Positions 21,794-34,977 of a stretch of 64,000 bases of DNA are shown here, in pieces. Each line of letters begins with the position of its first letter. Position 1 is the first letter of the stretch. The position numbers and the translations under genes are program-made. This stretch comes from Petrolisthes cinctipes (Eukaryota > Arthropoda > Malacostraca > Decapoda > Porcellanidae). The DNA is taken from contig JAWQEG010001306.1 in assembly GCA_033782935.1 (NCBI GenBank), positions 62,001 to 126,000 of the forward strand, given 5' to 3'. The notes below the pieces were generated by a model that saw only the letters and a list, made by a program, of their open reading frames with translations, was not told where the DNA came from and searched no databases.

Positions 21794-24700
21794 GTGCCAA
21801 AAAGTCGATATCTCAGATTCAGTCCCAAAACACCCGAAAATTCAACATTTAGGGGTCCCCGAAGCGATCTGTACATGCCTACTCCGTGTTAGAGTATTTT
21901 CAAAATACAGGATAAAATCATACTGAAAATCGATCTTTTAGGTGCCCAAAATTCGATATGTGCATGCATCTTCTGTACCCGTTTATATCTCAAATTCTGG
22001 CCCTAAACAGCCGAAAATTCGATATTTTGGGGTCCCTGAAGCGATCTGTACATGCCTACTCCGTGTTAGAGTATTTTCAAAATTCAGGCACAAAACATGC
22101 TCAAAATCGATATTTTTGGTGTCCAAAGTCAATATGTGTATGCATCTTCTATACTCGTTTATATCTCAAATGTAGGCTCAAAACACCCGAAAATTCGATA
22201 TTTTGGGGTCCCAGAAGCAATCTGTACATGCCTACTCAGTGCTAGAATATTTTCAAAATATAGGCTAAAAACATGCTAAAAATCGATATTTTAGGTGCCA
22301 AAAAGTGGATATCTCAAATTAAGGCCCAAAACACCCGAAAATTCAATATTTAGGGGTCCCAAAAGCGATCTCTACATGCCTATTCCGTGTTAGAGTATTT
22401 TTAAAAAAAAGGCCAAAAACATACTGAAAATCGATCTTTTAGGTGCCCAAAAGTCGATATGTGCATGCATCTTCTGTACCCGTTTATATCTCAAATTCTG
22501 GCCATAAACACTCGAAAATTCGATATTTTTGGGTCCCAGAAGCGATCTGTACATGCCTACTCCGTGTTAGAGAATTTTCAAAATTCATGCCCAAAACATG
22601 CTGAAAATCGATATTTTTGGTGCCAAAATTCAATATGTGTATACATCTTTTGTACTCGTATATATCTCAAATTCAGGCTCAAAACACTCGAAAATTCGAT
22701 ATTTTGGGTTCTCAGAAGTGATCTGTACATGCCTACTCCGTGTTCGAGTATTTTCAATACAGGCCCAAAACATGCTCAAAATCGATATTTTAGGTGCCCA
22801 AAAGTCGATATGTGCATGCATTCTCAGTACCCGTTTATATCTCAAATTCAGGCTCAAAACATCCTAAAATTCGATATTTTGGGGTCCCAGAAGCGATCTC
22901 TACATGCCTACTCAATGCTAGAATATTTTCAAAATATAGGCTCAAAACATGCTAAAAATCGATATTTTAGGTGCGTAAAGGCGAGATCTCAAATTCAGGC
23001 ACAAAACACCCGAAAATTTGATATTTTGGGGTCCCAGAAGCGATCTGTACATGCCTACTCCGTGTTAGAGTATTTTCAAAATACAGGCCCAAAACATGCT
23101 CAAAATCGATGTTTTAGGTGCCAAAAAGTCGATATGTGCATGCATCTTCAATACCCGTTTCTATCTCAAATTCAGGCTCAAAACACCCGAAAATTCGATA
23201 TTTAGGGGTCCCAGAAGCGATCTGTACATGCCTACTCAGTGCTAAAATATTTTCAAAATATAGGCTCAAAACATGCTAAAAATCGATATTTTTAGGTGCG
23301 TAAAGGCGATATCTCAAATTCAGGCCCAAAACACCCGAAAATTCGATATTTAGGGGTCCCAGAAGCGATCTGTATATGCCTACTCCTTGTTAGAGTATTT
23401 TCAAAATACTGGCCAAAAACATACTAAAAATCGATCTTTTAAGTGTCCAAAAGTCGATATGTGCATGCATCTTCTGAACCCGTTTATATCTCAAATTCTG
23501 GCCCTAAACACCCGAAAATTCGATATTTTGGGGTCCCAGAAGCGATCTGTACATGCCTACTCCGTGTTAGAGTATTTTCAAAATTCAGACCCAAAACATG
23601 CTGAAAATCGATATTTTTGGTGCCCAAAGTCAATATGTGTATGCATCTTCTATACTCGTTTATATCTCAAATGCAGGCTCAAAACACCCGAAAAATCGAT
23701 ATTTTGGGGTCCCAGAAGGAATCTATCTGTACATGCCTAATCAATGCTAGAATATTTTCAAAATATAGGCTAAAAACATGCTAAAAATCGATTTTTTAGG
23801 TGCCAAAAAGTGGATATCTCATATTAAGGCCCAAAACACCCGAAAATTCAATATTTAGGGGTCCCAGAAGCGATCTCTACATGCCTACTCCGTGTTAGAG
23901 TATTTTCAACATACAGTCCAAAAACATACTGAAAATCGATCTTTTAGGTGCCCAAAAGTCGATATGTGCATGCATCTTCAGTACCCGTTTATATCTCAAA
24001 TTCTGGCCCTAACCACCCGAAAATTCGATATTTTTGGGTCCTAGAAGCGATCTGTACATGCCTACTCGGTGTTAGAGAATTTTCAAAATTCAGGCCCAAA
24101 ACATGCTGAAAATCGATATTTTTGGTGCCCAAAGTCAATATGTGTATGCATCTTCTGTACTCGTCTATATCTCAAATTCAGGCTCAAAACACCCGAAAAT
24201 TCGATATTTTGGGGTCCCAGAAGCGATCTGTACATGCCTACTCAATGCTAGAATATTTTCAAAATATAGGCTCAAAACATGCTAAAAATAGATATTTTAG
24301 GTGCGTAAAGGCGATATTTCAAATTCAGGCCCAAAACACCCGAAAATTCGATATTTTGGGGTCCCAGAAGCGATCTGTACATGCCTACTCCGTGTTAGAG
24401 TATTTTCAAAATACAGGCCCAAAACATGCTCAAAATCGATGTTTTAGGTGCCCAAAAGTCGATATGTGCATGCATCTTCAGTAACCGTTTATATCTCAAA
24501 TTCAGTCCCAAAACACCCGAAAATTCAATATTTAGGGGTCCCAGAAGCGATCTGTACATGCCTACTCCGTGTTAGAGTATTTTCAAAATACAGGCCAAAA
24601 ACATACTGAAAATCGATCTTTTAGGTGCCCAAAAGTCGATATGTGCATGCTTCTTCTGTACCCGTTTATATCTCAAATTCCGGCCCTAAACAGCCGAAAA

Positions 24701-25548
24701 TTCGATATTTTGGGGTCCCAGAAGCGATCTGTACATGCCTACTCCGTGTTAGAGTATTTTCAAAATTCAGGCCCAAAACATGTTGAAAATCGATAATTTT
24801 GGTGCCCAAAGTCAATATTGTATGCATCTTCTATACTCATTTATATCTCAAATGTAGGCTCAAAACACCCGAAAATTCGATATTTTGTGGTGCCAGAAGC
24901 AATCTGTACAAGCCTACTCAGTGCTAGAATATTTTCAAAATATAGGATAAAAAACATGCTAAAAATCTATATTTTAGGTGCCAAAAAGTGGATATCTCAA
25001 ATTAAGGCCCAAAACCCCCGAAAATTCAATATTTAGGGGTCCCAAAAGCGATCTCTACATGCCTACTCCGTGTTAGAGTATTTTCAAAATACAGGCCAAA
25101 AACATACTGAAAATCGATCTTATAGGTGCCCAAAAGTCGATATGTGCATGCATCTTCTGTACCCGTTTATATATAAAATTCTGGCCCTAAACACCCGAAA
25201 ATTCGATATTTTTGGGTCCCAGAAGCGATCTGTACATGCCTACTCCGTGTTAGAGAATTTTCAAAATTCAGGCCCAAAAGATGCTGAAAATCGATATTTT
25301 TGGTGCCAAAAGTCAATATGTGTATGCATCTTCTGTACTCGTTTATATCTCAAATTCAGGCTCAAAACACTCGAAAATTCGATATTTTGGGTTCCCAGAA
25401 GCGATCTGTACATGCCTACTCCGAGTTAGAGTATTTTCAATACAGGCTCAAAACATGCTCAAAATCGTTGTTTTAGGTGCCCAAAAGTCGATATGTGCAT
25501 GCATTCTCAGTACCCGTTTATATCTCAAATTCAGGCTCAAAACATCCG
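21794..25548 (+). repeat. Older relative of the left-end segment
   Basis: About 21794-22293 matches 826-1325 at offset 20968, sharing rare variants such as CTCAGATTCAGTCCC and GTGCCCAAAATTCGATATG. Further on, about 25048-25548 matches 3100-3600 at offset 21948, sharing GATCTTATAGG. Between them several long monomers carry the AGAATTTTC dyad form. The change in offset (980 bp) is close to two trimers. Confidence 0.7.
23620..23799 (+). repeat. Long monomer with 4-bp insertion (180 bp)
   Basis: Lb-type unit in which AATCTGTACATG has become AATCTATCTGTACATG at about 23721, a tandem ATCT duplication of four bases. It also has AGAAGGAATC in place of AGAAGCAATC. Confidence 0.8.
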
Positions 25549-26871
25549 AAAACTCGATATTTTGGGGTCCCAGAAGCTATCTGTACATGCCTACTCCGTG
25601 TTAGAGTATTTTCAAAATACGGGTCAAAAACATGCTAAAAATCGATATTTTAGATGCCCAAAGTCAATATGTGCATGTATCTTCTGTACCCGTTTATATC
25701 TCAAATTCAGGCTCAAAACACCCGAAAATTCGATATTTTGGGGTCCCAGAAGCAATCTGTACATGCCTAGTCAGTGCTAAAATATTTTCAAAATATAGGC
25801 TAAAAACATGCTAAAAATCGATATTTTAGGTGCCAAAAAGTCGATATCTCAAATTAAGGCCCAAAACACCCGAAAATTCGATATTTAGGGGTCCCAGAAG
25901 CGATCTGTACATGCCTACTCCGTGTTAGAGTATTTTCAAAATACAGGCCATAAACATACTGAAAATCGATCTTTTAGGTGCCCAAAAGTCGATATGTGCA
26001 TGCATCTTCTGTACTCGTTTATATCTCAAATTCAAGCTCAAAACACCCGAAAATTCGATATTTTGGGGTCCCAGAAGCGATCTGTACATGCCTACTCAGT
26101 GCTAGAATATTTTCAAAATATAGGCTAAAAACATGCTAAAAATCGATATATTAGGTACCAAAAAGTGGATATCTCAAATTAAGGCCCAAAACACCCGAAA
26201 ATTCAATATTTAGGGGTCCCAGAAGCGATCTGTACATGCCTACTCCGTATTAGAGTATTTTCAAAATACAGGCCCAAAACATGCTCAAAATCGATGTTTT
26301 AGGTGCCAAAAAATCGATATGTGCATGCATCTTCAATACCCGTTTATATCTCAAATTCAGGCTCAAAACACCCAAAAATTCGATATTTTGGGGTCCCAGA
26401 AGCGACCTGTACATGCCTACTCAGTGTTAGAGTATTTTCAAAATATAGGCTAAAAACATGCTAAAAATCGATATATTAGGTACCAAAAAGTGGATATCTC
26501 AAATTAAGGCCCAAAACACCCGAAAATTCAATATTTAGGGGTCCCAGAAGCGATCTGTACATGCCTACTCCGTATTAGAGTATTTTCAAAATACAGGCCT
26601 AAAACATGCTCAAAATCGATGTTTTAGGTGCCAAAAAATCGATATGTGCATGCATCTTCAATACCCGTTTATATCTCAAATTCAGGCTCAAAACACCCAA
26701 AAATTCGATATTTTGGGGTCCCAGAAGCGACCTGTACATGCCTACTCAGTGTTTGAGTATTTTCAAAATTCAGGCCCAAAACATGCTGAAAATCGATATT
26801 TTAGATGCCCAAAGTCAATATGTGCATATATCTTCTGTACCCGTTTATATTTCAAATTCAGGCTCAAAACA

Positions 26872-27425
26872 CCCGAAAATTCGATATTTTGGGGTCCCAG
26901 AAGCGATCTGTAGAAGCCTACTCCGTGTTAGAGTATTTTCAAAATACAGACCCAAAACATGTTAAAAATCGATGTTTTAGGTGCCAAAAAGTCGATATGT
27001 GCATGCATCTTCAATACCCGTTAATATCTCAAATTCAGGCTCAAAACACCTAAAAATTCGATATTTTGGGGTCCCAGAAGCGATCTGTACATGCCTACTC
27101 AGTGCTAGAATATTTTCAAAATATAGGCTAAAAACATGCTAAAAATCGATATTTTATGTGCCAAAAAGTCGATATCTCAAATTAAGGCCCAAAACACCCG
27201 AAAATTCGATATTTATGGGTCCTAGAAGCGATCTGTACATGCCTACTCCGTGTTAGAGTATTTTCAAAATACAGGCCAAAAACATACTGAAAATCGATCT
27301 TTTAGGTGCCCAAAAGTCGATATGTGCATACATCTTCTGTACCCGTTTATATCTCAAATTCTGGCCCTAAACACCCGAAAATTCGATATTTTGGGGTCCC
27401 AGAAGCGATCTGTACATGCCTACTC
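26872..27425 (+). repeat. Donor block 1 of a mosaic duplication (offset 2510)
   Basis: Matches 29382-29935 almost perfectly, including the rare CCCGTTAATATC at 27018 and 29528. The offset equals five trimers. Confidence 0.83.
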
Positions 27426-28385
27426 AGTGCTAGAATGTTTTCAAAATATAGGCTCAAAACATGCTCAAAATCGATATTTTAGGTGCCCAAAAAACGATAT
27501 GTTCATGTATTTTCTGTACTCGTTTATATATCAAATTCAAGCTCAAAACACCCGAAAAATCGATATTTTGGGGTCCCAGAAGCGATCTGTACATGCCTAC
27601 TCAGTGCTAGAATATTTTCAAAATATAGGCTTAAAACATGCAAAAAATCGATATTTTAGGTTCGTTATGGCGATATCTCAAATTCAGGCCCAAAACACCC
27701 GAAAATTCGATATTTTGGGGTCCCAGAAGCGATCTGTAGAAGCCTACTCCGTGTTAGAGTATTTTCAAAATACAGACCCAAAACATGCTCAAAATCGATA
27801 TTTTAGGTGCCCAAAAGTCGATATGTGCATTCATCTTCAGTACCCGTTTATATTTTAAATTCTGGCCCTAAACACCCGAAAATTCGATATTTTGGGGTCC
27901 CAGAAGCGATCTGTACATGCCTACTCAGTGCTAGAATGTTTTCAAAATATAGGCTCAAAACATGCTCAAAATCGTTATTTAAGGTGCCCAAAAGTCGATA
28001 TGTGCATGTATCTTCTGTACCGGTTTATATCTCAAATTCAGGCTCAAAACACCCGAAAATTCAATATTTTGGGATCCCATAAGCAATTTGTACATGCCTA
28101 CTCAGTGCTAGTATTTTTTTTTAAATATAGGCTAAAAACATGCTAAAAATCGATATTTTAGGTGCCAAAAAGTGGATATCTCAAATTAAGGCCCAAAACA
28201 CCCGAAAATTCAATATTTAGGGGTCCCAGAAGCGATCTGTACATGCCTCCTCCGTGTTAGAGTATTTTCAAAATACAGGCCCAAAACATGCTCAAAATCG
28301 ATGTTTTAGGTGCCAAAAAGTCGATATGTGCTTGCATCTTCAATACCCGTTTATATCTCAAAATCAGGCTCAAAACACCCGAAAG

Positions 28386-29165
28386 TTCGATATTTTGGGG
28401 TCCCAGAAGCGATCTGTACATGCCTACTCCGTGTTAGAGTATTTTCAAAATACAGGCCCAAAACATACTGAAAATCGATATTTTAGATGCCCAAAAGTCG
28501 ATATGTTCAGGTATCTTCTGTACTCGTTTATATCTCAAATTCAAGCTCAAAACACCCGAAAATTCGATATTTTGGGGTCCCAGAAGCGATCTGTACATGC
28601 CTACTCAGTGCTAGAATATTTTCAAAATATAGGCTAAAAACATGCTAAAAATCGATATTTTAGGTTCGTTAAGGCGATATCTCAAAATCAGGCCCAAAAC
28701 ACCCGAAAATTCGATATTTTGGGGTCCCAGAAGCGATCTGTAGAAGCCTACTCCGTGTTAGAGTATTTTCAAAAAAAAAATCCCAAAACATGTTAAAAAT
28801 CGATGTTTTAGGTGCCAAAAAGTCGATATGTGCATGCATCTTCAATACCCGTTTATATCTCAAATTCAGGCTCAAAACACCTAAAAATTCGATATTTTGG
28901 GGTCCCAGAAGCGATCTGTACATGCCTACTCCGTGTTAGAGTATTTTAGAAAATGCAGGCCCAAAACATGCTGAAAATCGATATTTTAGATGCCCAAAGT
29001 CAATATGTGCATGTATCTTCTGTACCCGTTTATATCTCAAATTCAGGCTCAAAACACCCGAAAATTAAATATTTTGGGGTCCCAGAAGCAATCTGTACAT
29101 GCCTACTCAGTGCTAGAATATTTTCAAAATATAGGCTAAAAACATGCTAAAAATCGATATTTTAA
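28386..29165 (+). repeat. Donor block 2 of a mosaic duplication (offset 1506)
   Basis: Matches 29892-30671, including the distinctive run of ten A at 28771-28780, GATATGTTCAGG and the ATTTTAGAAAATGCAGG variant. The offset equals three trimers. Confidence 0.85.
28664..28811 (+). repeat. Short monomer with run of ten A replacing the dyad arm
   Basis: GTTCGTTAAGG-subtype short unit in which the right dyad arm is replaced by a run of ten A (28771-28780) followed by TCCC. The same change is present near 30275 in the duplicate. Dyad symmetry is lost in these units. Confidence 0.82.
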
Positions 29166-29381
29166 GTGCCAAAAAGTCGATATCTCAAATTCAATCCCAA
29201 AACACCCGAAAATTCAATATTTAGGGGGCCCAGAAGCGATCTGTACATGCCTACTCCGTGTTAGAGTATTTTCAAAATACAGGCCAAAAACATACTGAAA
29301 ATCGATATTTTAGGTGCCCAAAAGTCGATATATGCATTCATCTTCAGTACCCGTTTATATCTTAAATTCAGGCCCAAAACA

Positions 29382-30671
29382 CCCGAAAATTCGATATTTT
29401 GGGGTCCCAGAAGCGATCTGTAGAAGCCTACTCCGTGTTAGAGTATTTTCAAAATACAGACCCAAAACATGTTAAAAATCGATGTTTTAGGTGCCAAAAA
29501 GTCGATATGTGCATGCATCTTCAATACCCGTTAATATCTCAAATTCAGGCTCAAAACACCTAAAAATTCGATATTTTGGGGTCCCAGAAGCGATCTGTAC
29601 ATGCCTACTCAGTGCTAGAATATTTTCAAAATATAGGCTAAAAACATGCTAAAAATCGATATTTTATGTGCCAAAAAGTCGATATCTCAAATTAAGGCCC
29701 AAAACACCCGAAAATTCGATATTTATGGGTCCTAGAAGCGATCTGTACATGCCTACTCCGTGTTAGAGTATTTTCAAAATACAGGCCAAAAACATACTGA
29801 AAATCGATCTTTTAGGTGCCCAAAAGTCGATATGTGCATACATCTTCTGTACCCGTTTATATCTCAAATTCTGGCCCTAAACACCCGAAAATTCGATATT
29901 TTGGGGTCCCAGAAGCGATCTGTACATGCCTACTCCGTGTTAGAGTATTTTCAAAATACAGGCCCAAAACATACTGAAAATCGATATTTTAGATGCCCAA
30001 AAGTCGATATGTTCAGGTATCTTCTGTACTCGTTTATATCTCAAATTCAAGCTCAAAACACCCGAAAATTCGATATTTTGGGGTCCCAGAAGCGATCTGT
30101 ACATGCCTACTCAGTGCTAGAATATTTTCAAAATATAGGCTAAAAACATGCTAAAAATCGATATTTTAGGTTCGTTAAGGCGATATCTCAAATTCAGGCC
30201 CAAAATACCCGAAAATTCGATATTTTGGGGTCCCAGAAGCGATCTGTAGAAGCCTACTCCGTGTTAGAGTATTTTCAAAAAAAAAATCCCAAAACATTTT
30301 AAAAATCGATGTTTTAGGTGCCAAAAAGTCGATATGTGCATGCATCTTCAATACCCGTTTATATCTCAAATTCAGGCTCAAAACACCTAAAAATTCGATA
30401 TTTTGGGGTCCCAGAAGCGATCTGTACATGCCTACTCCGTGTTAGAGTATTTTAGAAAATGCAGGCCCAAAACATGCTAAAAATCGATATTTTTGATGCC
30501 CAAAGTCAATATGTGCATGTATCTTCTGTACCCGTTTATATTTCAAATTCAGGCTCAAAACACCCGAAAATTCAATATTTTGGGGTCCCAGAAGCAATCT
30601 GTACATGCCTACTCAGTGCTAGAATATTTTCAAAATATAGGCTAAAAACATGCTAAAAATCGATATTTTAG
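29382..30671 (+). repeat. Mosaic copy joining two upstream blocks
   Basis: The first 554 bp copy 26872-27425 and the following 780 bp copy 28386-29165. The two source matches overlap at 29892-29935, where the parents are identical, so the junction is in register. Relative to a straight copy of 26872-29165 it lacks 1004 bp, which is two trimers. Confidence 0.83.
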
Positions 30672-32920
30672 ATGCCAAAAAGTCGATATCTCAAAATAAG
30701 GCCCAAAACACCCGAAAATTCGATATTTAGGGGTCCTAGAAGCGATCTGTACATGCCTACTCCGTGTTAGAGTATTTTCAAAATACAGGCTAAAAACATA
30801 CTGAAAATCGATCTTTTAGGTGCCCAAAAGTCGATATGTGCATGCATCTTCTGTACCCGTTTATATCTCAAATTCTGGCCCTAAACACCCGAAAATTCGA
30901 TATTTTGGGGTCCCAGAAGCGATCTGTACATGCCTACTCCGTGTCAGAGTATTTTCAAAATTCAGGCCCATAACATGCTGAAAATCGATATTTTTGGTGC
31001 CCAAAGTCAATATGTGTATGCATCTTCTATACTCGTTTATATCTCAAATGTAGGCTAAAAACACCCGAAAATTCGATATTTTGGGGTCCCAGAAGCAATC
31101 TGTACATGCCTACTCAGTGCTAGAATATTTTCAAAATATAGGCTAAAAACATGCTAAAAATCGATATTTTAGGTGCCAAAAAGTGGATATCTCAAATTAA
31201 GGCCCAAAACACCCGAAAATTCAATATTTAGGTGTCCCAAAAGCGATCTCTACATGCCTACTCCGTGTTAGAGTATTTTCAAAATAGAGGCCAAAAACAT
31301 TCTGAAAATCGATCTTTTAGGTGCCCAAAAGACGATATGTGCATGCATCTTCTGTACCCGTTTATATCTCAAATTCAGGCTCAAAACACCCGAAAATTCG
31401 ATATTTTGGGGTCCCAAAAGGGATCTGTACATGCCTACTCCGTGTTAGAGTATTTTCAAAATACAGGCCAAAAACATGCTAAAAATCGATATTTTAGATG
31501 CCCAAAGTCAATATGTGCATGTATCTTCTGTACCCGTTTATATCTCAAATTCAGGCTCAAAACACCTGAAAATTCAATATTTTGGGGTTCCAGAAGCGAT
31601 CTGTACATGCCTACTCCTAGTTTGAATGTTTTCAAGATACAGACCAAAAGCATGCTCAAAATCGATATTTTAGGTGCCCAAAAGTCGATATGTGCATTAA
31701 TCTTCAGTACCCGTTTATATTTTAAATTCAGGCTCAAAACACCCGAAAATTCGATATTTTGGGGTCCCAGAAGCGATCTGTACATCCCTACTCAGTGCTA
31801 GAATGTTTTCAAAATATAGGCTCAAAACATGCTCAAAATCGATATTTTAGGTGCCCAAAAGTCGATATGTGCATGTATCTTCTGCACTCGTTTATATCTC
31901 AAATTCAAGCTCAAAAGACCCGAAAATTCGATATTTTGGGGTCCCAGAAGCGATCTCTACATGCCTACTCAGTGCTAGAATATTTTCAAAATATAGGCTC
32001 AAAACATGCTAAAAATCGATATTTTAGGTGCGTAAAGGCGATATCTCAAATTCAGGCCCTAAACACCCGAAAATTCGATATTTAGGGGTACCAGAAGCGA
32101 TCTTTACATGCCTACTCCGTGTTAGAGTATTTTAAAAATAAAGGCCAAAAACATACTGAAAATCGATCTTTTAGGTGCCCAAAAGTCGATATATGCATGC
32201 ATCTTCTGTACCCTTTTATATCTCAAATTCTGGCCCTAAACACCCGAAAATTCGATATTTTGGGGTCCCAGAAGCGATCTGTATATGCCTACTCCGTGTT
32301 ATAGTATTTTCAAAATTCAGGCCCAAAACATGCTGAAAATCGATATTTTTGGTGCCCAAAGTCAATATGTGTATGCATCTCCTATACTCGTTTATATCTC
32401 AAATTCAGGCTCAAAACACCCGAAAATTCGATATTTTGGGGTCCCAGAAGCGATCTGTACATCCCTACTCAGTGCTAGAATGTTTTCAAAATATAGGCTC
32501 AAAACATGCTCAAAATCGATATTTTAGGTGCCCAAAAGTTGATATGTGCATGCATCTTCTGTACTCGTTTATATCTCAAATTCAAGCTCAAAACACCCGA
32601 AAATTCGATATTTTGGGGTCCCAGAAGCGATCTGTACATGCCTACTCAGTGCTAGAATATTTTCAAAATATAGGCTCAAAACATGCTAAAAATCGATATT
32701 TTAGGTGCGTAAAGGCGATATCTCAAATTAAGGCCCAAAACACCCGAAAATTCGATATTATGGGGACCCAGAAGCGATCTGTACATGCCTACTACGTGTT
32801 AGAGTATTTACAAAGTACAGGCCCAAAACATGCTCAAAATCGATGTTTTAGGTGCCCAAAAGTCGATATGTGCATGCATCTTCAGTAACCGTTTATATCT
32901 CATATTCAGGCTCAAAACAC

Positions 32921-33975
32921 CCGAAAATTCGATATTTTGGGGTCCCAGAAGCGATCTGTACATGCCTACTCCGTGTTAGAGTATTTCCAAATTACAGGCC
33001 CAAAACATGCTGAAAATCGATATTTTAGATGCCCAAAGTCAATATGTGCATGTATCTTCTGTACCCGTTTATATCTCAAATTCAGGCTCAAAACACCCGA
33101 AAATTCAATATTTTGGGGTCCCAGAAGCAATCTGTACATGCCTACTCAGTGCTAGAATATTTTCAAAATATAGGCTAAAAACATGCTAAAAATCAATATT
33201 TTAGGTGCCAAAAAGTCGATATCTCAAATTAAGGCCCAAAACACCCGAAAATTCTATATTTAGGGGTCCCAGAGGCGATCTGTACATGCCTACTCCGTGT
33301 TAGAGTATTTTCAAAATTTAGGCCCAAAACATGCTCAAAATCGATGTTTTAGGTGCCAAAAAGTCGATATGTGCATGCATCTTCAGTACCCGTTTATATC
33401 TCAAATTCAGGCTCAAAACACCCGAAAATTCGATATTTTGGGGTCCCAGAAGCGATCTGTACATGCCTACTCCGTATTATAGTATTTTCAAAATACATGC
33501 CCAAAACATGCTGAAAATCGATATTTTAGATGCCCAAAGTCAATATGTGCATGTATCATCTGTACCCGTTTATATCTCAAATTCATGCTCAAAACACCCG
33601 AAAATTCAATATTTTGGGGTCCCAGAAGCAATCTGAACATGCCTACTCAGTGCTAGAATATTTTCAAAATATAGGCTAAAAACATGCTAAAAATCGATAT
33701 TTTAGGTGCCAAAAAGTCGATATATCAAATTAAGGCCCAAAACACCCGAAAATTCGATATTTAGGGGTCCCAGAAGCGATCTGTACATGCCTACTCCGTG
33801 TTAGAGTATTTTCAAAATACAGGCCAAAAACATACTGAAAATCGATCTTTTAGGTGCCCAAAAGTCGATATGTGCATGCATCTTCTGTACCCGTTTATAT
33901 CTCAAATTCTGGCCCTAAACACCCGAAAATTCGATATTTTGGGGTCCCAGAAGCGATCTGTACATGCCTACTCCG
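32921..33975 (+). repeat. 1002-bp tandem duplication, copy 1
   Basis: Matches 33923-34977 at an offset of 1002 bp, two trimers. Shared rare variants include GAGTATTTCCAAATTACAGG, CAGAGGCGATC, CTCCGTATTATAG and AATCTGAACATGCC. Only a handful of differences are visible, such as TATCTCAAATTC at 33397 against TATCTAATATTC at 34399. Confidence 0.87.
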
Positions 33976-34977
33976 TGTTAGAGTATTTCCAAATTACAGG
34001 CCCAAAACATGCTGAAAATCGATATTTTAGATGCCCAAAGTCAATATGTGCATGTATCTTCTGTACCCGTTTATATCTCAAATTCAGGCTCAAAACACCC
34101 GAAAATTTAATATTTTGGGGTCCCAGAAGCAATCTGTACATGCCTACTCAGTGCTAGAATATTTTCAAAATATAGGCTAAAAACATGCTAAAAATCAATA
34201 TTTTAGGTGCCAAAAAGTCGATATCTCAAATTAAGGCCCAAAACACCCGAAAATTCTATATTTAGGGGTCCCAGAGGCGATCTGTACATGCCTACTCCGT
34301 GTTAGAGTATTTTCAAAATTTAGGCCCAAAACATGCTCAAAATCGATGTTTTAGGTGCCAAAAAGTCGATATGTGCATGCATCTTCAGTACCCGTTTATA
34401 TCTAATATTCAGGCTCAAAACACCCGAAAATTCGATATTTTGGGGTCCTAGAAGCGATCTGTACATGCCTACTCCGTATTATAGTATTTTCAAAATACAT
34501 GCCCAAAACATGCTGAAAATCGATATTTTAGATGCCCAAAGTCAATATGTGCATGTATCATCTGTACCCGTTTATATCTCAAATTCATGCTCAAAACACC
34601 CGAAAATTCAATATTTTGGGGTCCCAGAAGCAATCTGAACATGCCTACTCAGTGCTAGAATATTTTCAAAATATAGGCTAAAAACATGCTAAAAATCGAT
34701 ATTTTAGGTGCCAAAAAGTCGATATATCAAATTAAGGCCCAAAACACCCGAAAATTCGATATTTAGGGGTCCCAGAAGCGATCTGTACATGCCTACTCCG
34801 TGTTAGAGTATTTTCAAAATACAGGCCAAAAACATACTGAAAATCGATCTTTTAGGTGCCCAAAAGTCGATATGTGCATGCATCTTCTGTACCCGTTTAT
34901 ATCTCAAATTCTGGCCCTAAACACCCGAAAATTCGATATTTTGGGGTCCCAGAAGCGATCTGTACATGCCTACTCAG
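33923..34977 (+). repeat. 1002-bp tandem duplication, copy 2
   Basis: Copy of 32921-33975, overlapping its end by 53 bp as expected for tandem copies. A partial third relative with CTCCGTATTATAG and ACATGCCCAAAACATGC is present at about 36126-36366. Confidence 0.87.

Noticed and set aside
22459..23205. 248-codon open frame on the + strand
   Set aside because: It runs through several satellite monomers. It exists because a 177-bp unit (59 codons) with few stops stays in frame; it ends when a monomer of another length or a point change shifts the frame. Similar peptides appear in more than one frame, and changes between copies are not spaced by codon.
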